Assembly (NCBI GenBank): GCA_900541855.1
Contig: UQLD01000031.1
Span: 1-15,007, forward strand
From: an uncultured Collinsella sp.
Lineage (GTDB): Bacteria > Actinomycetota > Coriobacteriia > Coriobacteriales > Coriobacteriaceae
DNA: 15,007 bases
Reading direction: 5' to 3'
Both the position numbers and the translations under genes were made by a program. The notes beneath the pieces were generated by a model, which made no database searches, was not told the origin of the DNA, and saw only the letters and a list, made by a program, of their open reading frames with translations. Positions 5,967 through 13,672 of this stretch are shown in pieces. How positions within the stretch are numbered: position 1 is the first letter of the stretch; each line of letters opens with the position of its first letter.

Positions 5967-7847
5967 ATGTGCGGTTTTGTCGGTTTTGTCGGTGGGACGG
6001 ATAACCAATCCGAGGTGCTCACCAAGATGATGGACCGCATCGTCCATCGCGGTCCCGACATGGGCGGCCAGTTTATCGACGGCCGCGTTGCCCTCGGCTT
6101 CCGTCGCCTGTCGATCCTCGACCTGACCGAGGCTGGCGCCCAACCCATGGCCAACGAGGACGGTAGCGTCGTCATTGTCTTCAACGGCGAGATCTACAAC
6201 TTCCAAGAACTCCGTTCCGAGCTCGAGGCCAAGGGCTACAAGTTCCACTGCGGCGCCGACACCGAGAGCCTCCTACACGGCTACGAGGAGTGGGGCGAGG
6301 CCGTACTCGATCGCTTGCGCGGTATGTACGCCTTCGTCATCTGGGACAAAAAGAAGAACAAGCTTTTTGGCGCCCGCGACATCTTTGGCATCAAGCCGCT
6401 TTACTACTATCCCATGGCCGATGCGGGCGACGGCGCTCCGGGCGTGCTCTTTGGTTCCGAGATCAAGAGCTTCCTGGACTACCCGCACTTCCACAAGGCG
6501 GTCAACAAAAAGGCTCTGCGTCCGTACATGACGCTGCAGTATTCGGCGACTGAGGAGACCTTCTTCGAGGGTGTCTACAAGCTGCCGCCGGCGCACTACT
6601 TTACCGTCGATATCCCGACCGGCAAGATGAACATCGAGCGCTACTGGGATTGCGATTACTCTGCCGTCGAGAAGCCGTTCGAGGAGTATGTCGACGAGCT
6701 GGACGAGGTCGTGCACGAGAGCGTCGAGGCCCATCGCATCGCCGACGTCAAGGTCGCGTCGTTCCTCTCCGGTGGCGTCGACTCCAGCTACATCGCCGCT
6801 TGCCTCATGCCCGACAAGACCTTCTCGGTGGGCTTTGACTACAAGAACTTCAACGAGACCAACTACGCCAAGGAGCTTTCCGATAAGCTCGGCGTCGAGA
6901 ACGTTCGCAAGATGATTACCGCCGACGAGTTCTTCGGTGCGCTCGAGGACATCCAGTATCACATGGATGAGCCGCAGTCCAATTTGTCTTCCGTGCCGCT
7001 GTGGTTCTTGGCCGAGATGGCCCGCAAGGACGTTACCGTCGTGCTTTCGGGCGAAGGCGCCGACGAACTCTTTGGTGGCTACGCCTACTACGAGGATACG
7101 GTCCCGGTCCGCAAGTACAAAAAGATGGTGCCGCTGCCTATCCGTCGCGCGCTCGGTAACCTGGCGCTGCATATGCCGTACTTCAAGGGACATAACTTCC
7201 TGGTCAAGGGTGCCGAGATCCCCGAGAAGTCGTTCCTGGGACAGGCTCTGGTATGGCCGGAGCGCGAGGTCGACGGCGTGCTCAAGCCCGAGTACAACAC
7301 CGGCGACGGCGCCTTTGAGCTCGCTGCACCCATCTACGCACGCGTGAAGGGTCAGCCCGAACTGGTCAAGAAGCAGTACCTGGACATGAACATGTGGCTC
7401 CCGGGCGACATTCTGCTCAAGGCCGACAAGATGTGCATGGCGCACTCGCTGGAGCTGCGCGTGCCCTTCCTGGACCGCAAAGTCATGGAGTTCGCCGAGC
7501 ACATTCCCGACCGCTACCGCATCAACGAGAACGGCAACAAACAAGTACTCCGCCACGCTGCCAACAAGTCGCTGCCCGATGAGTGGGCCACCCGTCCCAA
7601 GGTGGGCTTCCCGGTGCCGATTGTCTACTGGCTGCGCGAGCAAAAGTGGTACGACTATGTCAAGGAGTACTTCACCGCGCCGTGGGCAAGCGAGTTCTTC
7701 GATACCGACGAGCTCATGCACCTACTCGATCTGCACTTTGCGGGCAAGGGCGATTTCCAGCGCAAGATCTATACGCCGCTCGTGTTCCTGGTGTGGTACA
7801 AGCGCTTCTTTATCGACGAGGGCCAGCCTTCTGTTCAGGCTGCCTAG
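5967..7847 (+). CDS. asnB: Asparagine synthetase, glutamine-hydrolysing
   Basis: The enzyme makes asparagine from aspartate, ATP and glutamine. The start MCGFVGFVGG exposes Cys2, the class II glutaminase nucleophile, after Met removal. Glutaminase-domain motifs follow: HRGPD (27-31), FRRLSILDL (45-53), NGEIYNF (73-79) and GADTES (96-101). The synthetase domain has the ATP-binding PP-loop SGGVDSS (268-274) and SGEGADELFGGY (361-372). The 626 residues and overall sequence resemble the AsnB of Bacillus subtilis. AGAGGGG at 5953-5959 precedes the ATG by seven bases, and a terminator follows, so it looks monocistronic. Some AsnB-like enzymes in other bacteria (LtsA of Corynebacterium) amidate cell-wall diaminopimelate instead. 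With murE next door that alternative deserves mention, but plain asparagine synthesis is the simplest reading. Confidence 0.93.
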   Translation: MCGFVGFVGGTDNQSEVLTKMMDRIVHRGPDMGGQFIDGRVALGFRRLSILDLTEAGAQPMANEDGSVVIVFNGEIYNFQELRSELEAKGYKFHCGADTESLLHGYEEWGEAVLDRLRGMYAFVIWDKKKNKLFGARDIFGIKPLYYYPMADAGDGAPGVLFGSEIKSFLDYPHFHKAVNKKALRPYMTLQYSATEETFFEGVYKLPPAHYFTVDIPTGKMNIERYWDCDYSAVEKPFEEYVDELDEVVHESVEAHRIADVKVASFLSGGVDSSYIAACLMPDKTFSVGFDYKNFNETNYAKELSDKLGVENVRKMITADEFFGALEDIQYHMDEPQSNLSSVPLWFLAEMARKDVTVVLSGEGADELFGGYAYYEDTVPVRKYKKMVPLPIRRALGNLALHMPYFKGHNFLVKGAEIPEKSFLGQALVWPEREVDGVLKPEYNTGDGAFELAAPIYARVKGQPELVKKQYLDMNMWLPGDILLKADKMCMAHSLELRVPFLDRKVMEFAEHIPDRYRINENGNKQVLRHAANKSLPDEWATRPKVGFPVPIVYWLREQKWYDYVKEYFTAPWASEFFDTDELMHLLDLHFAGKGDFQRKIYTPLVFLVWYKRFFIDEGQPSVQAA

Positions 7848-7872
7848 TCTCGGCCTACGAATGCCTGCGCGT

Positions 7873-7897
7873 AACGGCTCCTCCGGGAGCCGTTTTT
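7873..7897 (+). terminator. Intrinsic terminator after asnB
   Basis: AACGGCTCC (7873-7881) pairs perfectly with GGAGCCGTT (7886-7894) around a TCCG loop and runs into a T5 stretch (7893-7897). It lies 25 bases past the asnB stop and separates asnB from the murE series. Confidence 0.9.
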
Positions 7898-7959
7898 GCG
7901 CGAGCACGTTTCAGTTACTATGAAAACCGTCCCTGCCAAATGGCTGAGAAAGGTGAAAG

Positions 7960-9522
7960 ATGCACCATTCGGATTCCGCGACCGTGACCACGGTCGATAC
8001 GCTTGCCAAGCTGCTCGATGTGTGCGGCGAGCTGCGCGCATCAGAGCAGGTTGACGAGCGTGCCGTGACCGGTTGCTCGTTTGATTCGCGCGCGGTCTCG
8101 GCAGGTGACGTGTTCTTCTGTAAAGGTGCTGCCTTTAAGCCCGCGTTTTTGAGCATGGCGCTCGATGCGGGCGCCGTCGCATTTGTGTGCGAGGAGTCGC
8201 TGGTCGAGTCTCTGGAGCCGCTGGCGCAGGAGAGCGGTGCTGCGATGCTGGTTGTTGATAGTGTTCGCACGGCCATGGCCCTGTTGCCGCCGGAGGTCTA
8301 CGACCGTCCCGACCACGACGTCAAGATCGTGGGCATCACCGGCACCAAGGGAAAGACCACGGCCGCTTTTATGCTCCAGTCCATCATCAAGGCGGCGGGC
8401 GAGTCCTGCGGCATGATCGGCTCGGTGAGTACCGACGATGGTATCGAGTGCTACGAGAGCACCAATACTACGCCCGAGGCCCCCGAGGTTTGGCGCCATA
8501 TCGCCAACTGCCGCACGTCCGGTCGCCAGTCCATGGTCATGGAGGTCTCGAGCCAGGCGCTCAAGTACCAACGCGTCGAGAATCTGCCGTTTGACGTGGC
8601 GTGCTTCCTCAACATCGGCCGCGACCACATCTCGCCGATCGAACACCCCACGTTTGAGGATTATTTTGAGAGCAAGCTCAGGATTTTTGACCAGGCAAAG
8701 ACCGCCGTGGTGAATCTGGGCACCGAAGAGGTCGACCGTGTGCTGGAGGCAGCGTCGACGGCCGAGCGCTTGGTGACCGTTGGCGTCGAGCATCCCGAGG
8801 CAAGCCTGTGGGCGAGCGACGTACGCATAGTCGGCTTTAGCATCGAGTTCAACTTGCATGGCCTGTGTGCCGACGAGTCCGAGGCGGGGGAGAAGGTCCT
8901 GCTGGGTATCGCGGGAGACTTTAACGTGGAAAACGCGCTGGTCGCTATCGCCGCTGCGCGCGAGATCGGCATCGGTATCGAGGCTATCAAGAAGGGCCTC
9001 TCAAAACTGCGTGTGCCGGGCCGTATGGAGGTCGTGGAGTCGAAGGACGGCCGCGTGATTTGTGTCGTCGACTACGCGCACAACCAGCTTTCGTTCCGCT
9101 CGCTTTTCTCGTCGGTCAAGCGCGCGTTTCCCGCTAGTCCGGTCATTGCGGTGTTTGGCGCTGCCGGCGGCAAGGCGCAGGAGCGCCGCGAGCAGCTTCC
9201 GCGCGAGGCCGCACCGTATTCCGACCTGATGATCTTTGCCAATGAGGACCCGGCTCACGAGGACCCGATGAAGGTCTGTCGCGAGCTTGCCGAACATGTT
9301 CCCGACGATACGCCGAACAAGATCATCCTCGATCGCGAAGCCGCTGTGCATGCGGCGTTCAAGGCGGCGCGCGAGGAGTACGTCAACCCCGATGCTCCCA
9401 CCATTGTCTTGCTGCTGGCAAAGGGTGACGAGGAGCTCATGCACGTGGGCGACGAGTTCGTGCCCATCGAGAGCGACCTTTCGCTGGCCAATCGCCTGAT
9501 CGATGTTGCCCAGTTTGACTAA
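7960..9522 (+). CDS. murE: UDP-MurNAc-tripeptide synthetase (MurE family, non-DNPR type)
   Basis: Mur ligases of this type add the third amino acid, a diamino acid, to UDP-MurNAc-L-Ala-D-Glu in the cytoplasm. All three domains are present in 520 residues. The uridine-binding part has SFDSRAV (40-46). The ATP loop GITGTKGKTT is at 125-134, followed by STNTTPEAPEV (167-177), MEVSSQAL (194-201) and SKLRIF, whose Lys239 is the expected carbamylated residue. The C-terminal domain has GRMEVV and DYAH (371-374). The diamino-acid recognition region reads NEDPAHEDP (428-436), where meso-diaminopimelate enzymes have DNPR. It is closer to the DNPA of lysine-adding enzymes, so the substrate is probably lysine or ornithine. 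GAAAGG at 7948-7953 sets the start. It begins a co-directional run with the HAD gene and murI. Confidence 0.88.
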   Translation: MHHSDSATVTTVDTLAKLLDVCGELRASEQVDERAVTGCSFDSRAVSAGDVFFCKGAAFKPAFLSMALDAGAVAFVCEESLVESLEPLAQESGAAMLVVDSVRTAMALLPPEVYDRPDHDVKIVGITGTKGKTTAAFMLQSIIKAAGESCGMIGSVSTDDGIECYESTNTTPEAPEVWRHIANCRTSGRQSMVMEVSSQALKYQRVENLPFDVACFLNIGRDHISPIEHPTFEDYFESKLRIFDQAKTAVVNLGTEEVDRVLEAASTAERLVTVGVEHPEASLWASDVRIVGFSIEFNLHGLCADESEAGEKVLLGIAGDFNVENALVAIAAAREIGIGIEAIKKGLSKLRVPGRMEVVESKDGRVICVVDYAHNQLSFRSLFSSVKRAFPASPVIAVFGAAGGKAQERREQLPREAAPYSDLMIFANEDPAHEDPMKVCRELAEHVPDDTPNKIILDREAAVHAAFKAAREEYVNPDAPTIVLLLAKGDEELMHVGDEFVPIESDLSLANRLIDVAQFD

Positions 9523-9620
9523 TGAACCATGATGGCGGCGGCGTCCTGAGTGCGCTGTCGCCATAAGCGTGTTCCCTCAATCAAAACATGCCGTCCAAGT
9601 CCAAACCTTTCTACGTAAAC

Positions 9621-9624
9621 GGAG
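9621..9624 (+). promoter_or_regulatory. Ribosome binding site fixing the HAD gene start
   Basis: GGAG lies five bases before the ATG at 9630. The in-frame ATG at 9588 has no Shine-Dalgarno match and would add only 14 poorly conserved-looking residues before the protein, so 9630 is preferred. Confidence 0.65.
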
Positions 9625-9629
9625 TAACC

Positions 9630-10541
9630 ATGTCCCACAATACCCTGCCGACCGTCGCCGAGCTTTCGGGCGAGATGCGCGAGCGCTTGGCCAAGGTCAA
9701 GTACGTCTTTACCGACCTGGATGCCACGATGCTTGCACCCGGCTCGTGCGTGCTGCGCGACAACGACGGCAACCCCTCGACCAAACTCGTCGAGGCCGTC
9801 GTGGCGCTCGCTCGCGCTGGTATTCAGGTGGTTCCCACCTCGGGCCGCAACCGTACCATGATCCACGAGGACGCGCGCGTGCTCGGCCTCAACTCCTACA
9901 TTGGCGAGATGGGCGGTCTGGTTATGTACGACCTCAAAGCCAACGATTGGGAGTATCTGACCGGCGACATGCCCTACGACTCCTCTTGCGGCCTCACGCC
10001 GCACCAGGTGATCGAGCAGACCGGCGTGTGCGAGAAGATCCTCGCCCGCTGGCCGCACAAGATCGAGTATCACAACGACATGTCGACCGGCTACAAATAC
10101 CGTGAGGTCACCGTCGGCATGCGCGGCGATGTGCCCGACGATGAGGTTCAGGCCATCCTGGACGAGGCCGGCTGCGGTCTGATCTGGGCTTGCAACGGCC
10201 ATCTGACTCACCTGTCCAAGCCGACGACGCTCGAGCTCGATCGCGTCGAGGACGGTCGCGCATTCAACATCAACCCCGCGGGTCTCAACAAGGGCGTTGC
10301 CATCGCGCGCTTCTGCGAGCACCTGGGGATCGAGCGCGAGGAGACGCTCGCGCTCGGCGATTCCGAGTCCGACTTCTACATGGCCGATCACGTGGGCACG
10401 TTCTGCCTGGTCGAGAATGGCCTGACGAGCGCCGGCGCGCCCGAGTTCCTGGCTGCTTGCGAGAACGCTTTCGTTACGCGCGGCAAAATTGTCGATGGTT
10501 GGGCGGCGACGGCAGAGCTGCTGGTCGCGGCGCGTTCGTAG
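9630..10541 (+). CDS. HAD-superfamily hydrolase (Cof-like, type IIB), probable phosphatase
   Basis: This 303-residue cytoplasmic protein has all four HAD motifs. Motif I is FTDLDATML with nucleophile Asp29 and acid/base Asp31. Motif II is PTSGR (Thr70 or Ser71), motif III is NKG with Lys221, and motif IV is GDSESD with Asp244 and Asp248. The large insert between motifs II and III (about 75-215) is the C2-type cap of Cof-like phosphatases, which act on sugar phosphates, phosphoglycolate and related small molecules. Motif I has DAT where DGT is usual, a conservative change. The substrate cannot be told from sequence. Its place between murE and murI hints at a cell-wall or sugar-phosphate role, but that is only context. 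Confidence 0.88.
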   Translation: MSHNTLPTVAELSGEMRERLAKVKYVFTDLDATMLAPGSCVLRDNDGNPSTKLVEAVVALARAGIQVVPTSGRNRTMIHEDARVLGLNSYIGEMGGLVMYDLKANDWEYLTGDMPYDSSCGLTPHQVIEQTGVCEKILARWPHKIEYHNDMSTGYKYREVTVGMRGDVPDDEVQAILDEAGCGLIWACNGHLTHLSKPTTLELDRVEDGRAFNINPAGLNKGVAIARFCEHLGIEREETLALGDSESDFYMADHVGTFCLVENGLTSAGAPEFLAACENAFVTRGKIVDGWAATAELLVAARS

Positions 10542-10592
10542 CGCGGCGTCGCCGCACTTGGACATGTCTTTTCGAGAGAGACTGGTGAGGTA

Positions 10593-11477
10593 ATGTCCGA
10601 TATCGAGAATTCGGCAGGTGACACGCGCCCGATTGGCGTGTTCGATTCTGGGTTGGGCGGTCTGACGGTTGCGCGCGCGATTGCGACGGCGTTGCCGCAC
10701 GAGTCCGTCTACTACTTTGGCGACACCAAGCGCTGCCCCTACGGCACCCGTACCGAGGATGAGGTGCGCTCGTTTGCGTTGCAGGCGGGTCGTTGGCTTT
10801 CGAAGCACGACGTCAAGATTATGGTCATCGCCTGCAACACGGCGACCGCTGCGGCCTTGCGTCTGGCCCAGCAGGTGCTCGACGTTCCCGTGATCGGTGT
10901 GATCGCGCCGGGTGCCCGTGCGGCAATCAACAGCACGCGTACGCGTCGCGTGGGCGTGCTCGCCACCAACCTCACTATTCGCTCGGGCGCCTACACGCGC
11001 GCCATTCAGGACCTGGATGCCGGCGTCGATGTATACGGCTGTCCTGCCTCGAGCTTTGTCGAGGTTGTCGAACACGAGCTCGCCTCGGGTGCACATCTGC
11101 AGGAACAGTGGCTTGAGAACGAGGACATCTTCGATACGCCTGCCGTGCGTGCGCTGGTGGGTGCCACGGTTGAGCCGCTGCGCGACCACGGTATCGATAC
11201 CGTGGTGCTCGGCTGTACGCATTTCCCGCTGTTGGTGGGACCTATCCGCCATGCGCTGGGGCCTGGGGTGCGCGTCGTGAGTTCCGCCGAGGAGACCACG
11301 CGCGAGCTGACCGATATCCTCACGCGCCGCGAGCAGCTGGCGGGCGACGCCGCCGAGCCGCAGCATCGTTTTGCCACGACGGCCGATAACATTGCCGAGT
11401 TTGCGGTGGCGGGCAGCTTTATCTTTGGTCAGCCGCTCAAGAGCATCGAACATATCGATATCGATGAGCTGAAATAG
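10593..11477 (+). CDS. murI: Glutamate racemase
   Basis: MurI interconverts L- and D-glutamate and supplies the D-Glu that MurD adds just before the MurE step. The 294 residues carry the family pattern: GVFDSGLGGLT (15-25) with Asp18, DTKRCPYGTR (44-53), the first catalytic cysteine Cys81 in IACNTATA, and the second, Cys208, in LGCTHFPLL with His210. No cofactor is needed. The ATG at 10593 follows GAGG by only two bases, an unusually tight spacing. A GAGAGAG run 13 bases away could contribute, but no better in-frame start is visible. It is 51 bases after the HAD gene and 54 before rph; murI-rph-rdgB order is common in bacteria. Confidence 0.95.
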   Translation: MSDIENSAGDTRPIGVFDSGLGGLTVARAIATALPHESVYYFGDTKRCPYGTRTEDEVRSFALQAGRWLSKHDVKIMVIACNTATAAALRLAQQVLDVPVIGVIAPGARAAINSTRTRRVGVLATNLTIRSGAYTRAIQDLDAGVDVYGCPASSFVEVVEHELASGAHLQEQWLENEDIFDTPAVRALVGATVEPLRDHGIDTVVLGCTHFPLLVGPIRHALGPGVRVVSSAEETTRELTDILTRREQLAGDAAEPQHRFATTADNIAEFAVAGSFIFGQPLKSIEHIDIDELK

Positions 11478-11531
11478 ATGTAAGGCAGCCGCCAAAGCCT
11501 TCGCCACATCTTTTGCCGAAAGGAAATTTCT

Positions 11532-12257
11532 ATGGAGTACATGCAGGTCAACCGCGCCAACGATCGCGCCGCCAACGAGTTGCGCCCCGTTAAGCTCACC
11601 CGTGGCGTCATGAAGCACGCCCACGGCTCGTGTTTGGCCGAGTTCGGTGACACGCGCGTGCTGTGCGCCGCCACTATCGAGGAGGGCGTGCCGGGCTGGC
11701 GAAAGGGAGCTAAGGCCGGCTGGGTGACCGCGGAATACGCCATGCTGCCGGCGTCGACCGGCAAGCGCTGCAAGCGCGAGCACGCCAACCGCAAGGGTCG
11801 CTCCATGGAGATCGAGCGCCTCATTGGCCGCAGCCTGCGTACCGTTGTCAACATGAAGGCGCTCGGCGAGTACACCGTCACCGTCGACTGCGATGTGATT
11901 CAGGCCGATGGCGGCACGCGTACAGCGAGCATCACCGGCGCCTGGGTGGCGCTGCACGACGCCCTCGCCATGTGGGTCGAGGCGGGCAAGATCGAGCGCA
12001 TCCCGCTTATCGGCCAGGTGGCTGCCATCTCCATGGGCGTTGTCGACGGCAATACGCTGCTTGACCTCGATTATTCCGAGGACAGTCACGCCGAGGTCGA
12101 CATGAACCTCGTCGCCACCGACACCGGCGAGATGATCGAGCTCCAGGGCACCGGCGAGCAGGCGCCCTTTGACCGCAAGCGCCTCAACGCCCTGCTCGAC
12201 CTGGGCGACAAGGGTATCGCCGAGCTCATCGAGCTTCAGCGCCAAGCCATCGCCTAA
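11532..12257 (+). CDS. rph: Ribonuclease PH
   Basis: RNase PH is a phosphate-dependent 3'-to-5' exonuclease that trims the 3' ends of tRNA precursors and other RNAs; it works as a ring of six. The 241 residues match the family length. Conserved blocks are GDTRVLC (39-45), GWVTAEYAMLP (63-73), EIERLIGRSLR (93-103) with phosphate-binding arginines, and DCDVIQADGGTRTASITGA (119-137) with the active-site aspartates. AAAGGA at 11519-11524 lies seven bases before the ATG. A second ATG three codons in (11541) could also serve. It lies between murI and rdgB, as in many genomes. Confidence 0.96.
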   Translation: MEYMQVNRANDRAANELRPVKLTRGVMKHAHGSCLAEFGDTRVLCAATIEEGVPGWRKGAKAGWVTAEYAMLPASTGKRCKREHANRKGRSMEIERLIGRSLRTVVNMKALGEYTVTVDCDVIQADGGTRTASITGAWVALHDALAMWVEAGKIERIPLIGQVAAISMGVVDGNTLLDLDYSEDSHAEVDMNLVATDTGEMIELQGTGEQAPFDRKRLNALLDLGDKGIAELIELQRQAIA

Positions 12258-12291
12258 CCTGCCAAAAGGGACAGGTTTATTTTGGTAGGTT
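12256..12291 (+). terminator. Competing hairpins after rph (candidate terminator or RNA switch)
   Basis: The sequence AACCTGCCA (12256-12264), overlapping the rph stop, can pair with CAGGTT (12272-12277, 6 bp), which is followed by a T-rich run to 12283. It can instead pair with TGGTAGGTT (12283-12291, 9 bp with one G-U). The two folds exclude each other. The first looks like a weak intrinsic terminator, leaky enough for rdgB to be read through. A further 6-bp stem, GAGGGG/CCCCTC, is at 12333-12338 and 12359-12364. No gene lies in the 140-base gap. Confidence 0.5.
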
Positions 12292-12397
12292 TTATCTGCT
12301 GAAATGCTGCGTTGAAAGGTCCGATCGCCTGAGAGGGGAGGGGTCAAGTGCCCAAACGCCCCTCACGCGGCTTGCTATAGAGACAAGGAGGCCAGTT

Positions 12398-13039
12398 ATG
12401 GCACTTGAGAAGATTGACATCGACACCCTCGACCCGGCGGCGACCATCGTCGTGGCAACGGGCAACGCCCATAAGCTCACCGAGATCGAGGCCATTTTGG
12501 GCAAGGTCATGCCCGAGGTGCGCTTTGTGGCGCTCGGCCAGCTGGGTGATTTTGAGGATCCCGAGGAAAACGGCACGACGTTTTTGGAGAACGCCATCAT
12601 CAAGGCCCAAGCCGCGGTTGAGGAGACGGGCCTTATGGCCATTGCCGACGATTCGGGCTTGGTCGTTGATGCCCTGGACGGCGAGCCGGGCGTGTATAGC
12701 GCGCGCTATGCGGGCGTGCATGGCGACGATGCCGCCAACAACGCCAAGCTGCTCGTTAACTTGGAAGGCGTGGCAGACGAGGATCGCACCGCGCGTTTTA
12801 TGAGTGTCGTCGCGCTCATCGACACGGATGGTCTGGTCACCTATGGTGAGGGCGCCTGCGAGGGCGTTATCGCGCACGAGGGCCGCGGCGATCACGGCTT
12901 TGGCTACGACCCGCTGTTCCTGCCGGTCGACACGCCGGGCAAGACCATGGCCGAGCTGACGGCGGACGAGAAGAACGCCATCAGCCATCGATTCCATGCG
13001 CTCGAGCACCTATCCGCCAAACTGACGGGCGAGGAGTAG
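12398..13039 (+). CDS. rdgB: XTP/dITP diphosphatase (RdgB/Ham1 family)
   Basis: The enzyme hydrolyses non-standard purine triphosphates (dITP, ITP, XTP) to monophosphates and pyrophosphate, keeping them out of DNA and RNA. The 213 residues show the whole family pattern: VVATGNAHKLTEI (18-30), PEENGTTFLENAIIKA (55-70), IADDSGLVVDALDGEPG (82-98), SARYAG (101-106), GFGYDPLF (167-174) and ISHRFHAL (195-202). The strong AAGGAGG at 12385-12391 lies six bases before the ATG. The first 14 residues, before the beta strand, are a slight extension. It follows rph and precedes dtd by three bases, so it is probably co-transcribed with dtd. Confidence 0.96.
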   Translation: MALEKIDIDTLDPAATIVVATGNAHKLTEIEAILGKVMPEVRFVALGQLGDFEDPEENGTTFLENAIIKAQAAVEETGLMAIADDSGLVVDALDGEPGVYSARYAGVHGDDAANNAKLLVNLEGVADEDRTARFMSVVALIDTDGLVTYGEGACEGVIAHEGRGDHGFGYDPLFLPVDTPGKTMAELTADEKNAISHRFHALEHLSAKLTGEE

Positions 13040-13042
13040 GCC

Positions 13043-13489
13043 GTGCGTGCGGTGGTGCAGCGCGTACTCAACGCCGGCGTGACGGTCGACGGCGAGTGCG
13101 TGGGCCGCATTGGACGCGGCTACCTGGTGCTGCTGGGTGTGGGCCATGGCGATACGCGTGCCGAGGCCGATAAGCTGTGGGGCAAGCTCCGCGGGCTGCG
13201 CATCAACGAGGACGAGAACGGCAAGACCAACTTGGCGCTTGCCGATGTCGACGGTGAGGTGCTCGTGGTGTCGCAGTTCACGCTGTTCGCTGACTGCCGC
13301 CACGGTCGCCGCCCATCGTTTACGGATGCCGGCGCGCCCGATGTTGCCAACGAGCTCTACGAGTACTTCCTGACGCTCGTTCGCCAAGATGTCGAACACG
13401 TGGCGCACGGCATTTTTGGCGCCGATATGAAAGTCGACTTGGTCAACGACGGCCCATTCACCATCGTCTTGGACACCGATAACCTTTAG
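13043..13489 (+). CDS. dtd: D-aminoacyl-tRNA deacylase
   Basis: Dtd removes D-amino acids (and glycine from tRNA-Ala) from mischarged tRNAs; the active dimer works in the cytoplasm. The 148-residue protein has the two signature motifs, SQFTL (77-81) and NDGPFT (135-140), the latter a form of the cross-subunit GP motif that screens chirality. It starts with GTG, giving MRAVVQRV, the normal N-terminus of the family. GAGGAG at 13031-13036, inside the end of rdgB, serves as its ribosome site, six bases away. The three-base gap to rdgB suggests translational coupling. A role beside murI, which makes D-glutamate, is a reasonable but unproven link. Confidence 0.96.
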   Translation: MRAVVQRVLNAGVTVDGECVGRIGRGYLVLLGVGHGDTRAEADKLWGKLRGLRINEDENGKTNLALADVDGEVLVVSQFTLFADCRHGRRPSFTDAGAPDVANELYEYFLTLVRQDVEHVAHGIFGADMKVDLVNDGPFTIVLDTDNL

Positions 13490-13517
13490 GTTACGCGGTT
13501 TTACCAAACCGCGTAAC
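13490..13517 (+). terminator. Perfect 12-bp hairpin directly after dtd
   Basis: GTTACGCGGTTT (13490-13501) pairs perfectly with AAACCGCGTAAC (13506-13517) around TACC, beginning at the base after the dtd stop. There is no U-run, so it is not a standard intrinsic terminator. A T6 run further on (13564-13569) has only a poor stem before it. A 3'-end stabilising hairpin or protein-binding dyad is equally possible. Confidence 0.5.
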
Positions 13518-13575
13518 AACTGGTCATGCGAGATTGTCGTCTGGTACGTATTCGAGACCGGGCTTTTTTAGCTAC

Positions 13576-13605
13576 TTGCGTATGGCCACAACAGGGTGCT
13601 ATAGT
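13576..13605 (+). promoter_or_regulatory. Promoter for veg-ispE
   Basis: TTGCGT (13576-13581) and TATAGT (13600-13605) are separated by 18 bases, and TGC before the -10 gives an extended -10. Transcription would start near 13612, leaving a leader of about 60 bases that contains the hairpin at 13626-13645. Confidence 0.65.
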
Positions 13606-13625
13606 ATTAGAGTTTTGTCTATCTT

Positions 13626-13645
13626 AGGGGTATTATCCCCTTTTT
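13626..13645 (+). terminator. Terminator-like hairpin in the veg leader (candidate attenuator)
   Basis: AGGGG (13626-13630) pairs with CCCCT (13637-13641) around TATTAT and is followed by a T5 run (13641-13645). It lies downstream of the promoter and 28 bases before the veg ATG, so it would act on veg-ispE transcripts. The stem is short, and attenuation is inferred only from position. Confidence 0.45.
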
Positions 13646-13659
13646 GAATTGCACCTTCT

Positions 13660-13664
13660 GGAGG
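13660..13664 (+). promoter_or_regulatory. Ribosome binding site fixing the veg start
   Basis: GGAGG lies eight bases before the ATG at 13673. The upstream in-frame TTG at 13649 sits next to the leader hairpin and has no such site, so 13673 is chosen. Confidence 0.7.
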
Positions 13665-13672
13665 CCCTGTTC

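Noticed and set aside
6273..7721. 482-codon open frame on the - strand opposite asnB
   Set aside because: It is a mirror of asnB codon bias; the sense protein carries every catalytic motif.
9519..12347. 942-codon open frame on the - strand across the HAD gene, murI and rph
   Set aside because: The three + strand genes start at 9630, 10593 and 11532, all in the same frame, so one antisense frame stays open across them because of their GC-rich codon pattern. The predicted protein has no family motifs, and all three sense genes are certain.
12373..12381. TGCTATAGA as an extended -10 promoter for rdgB
   Set aside because: Transcription would start inside the Shine-Dalgarno sequence (12385-12391), and there is no -35; rdgB is more likely read from upstream.
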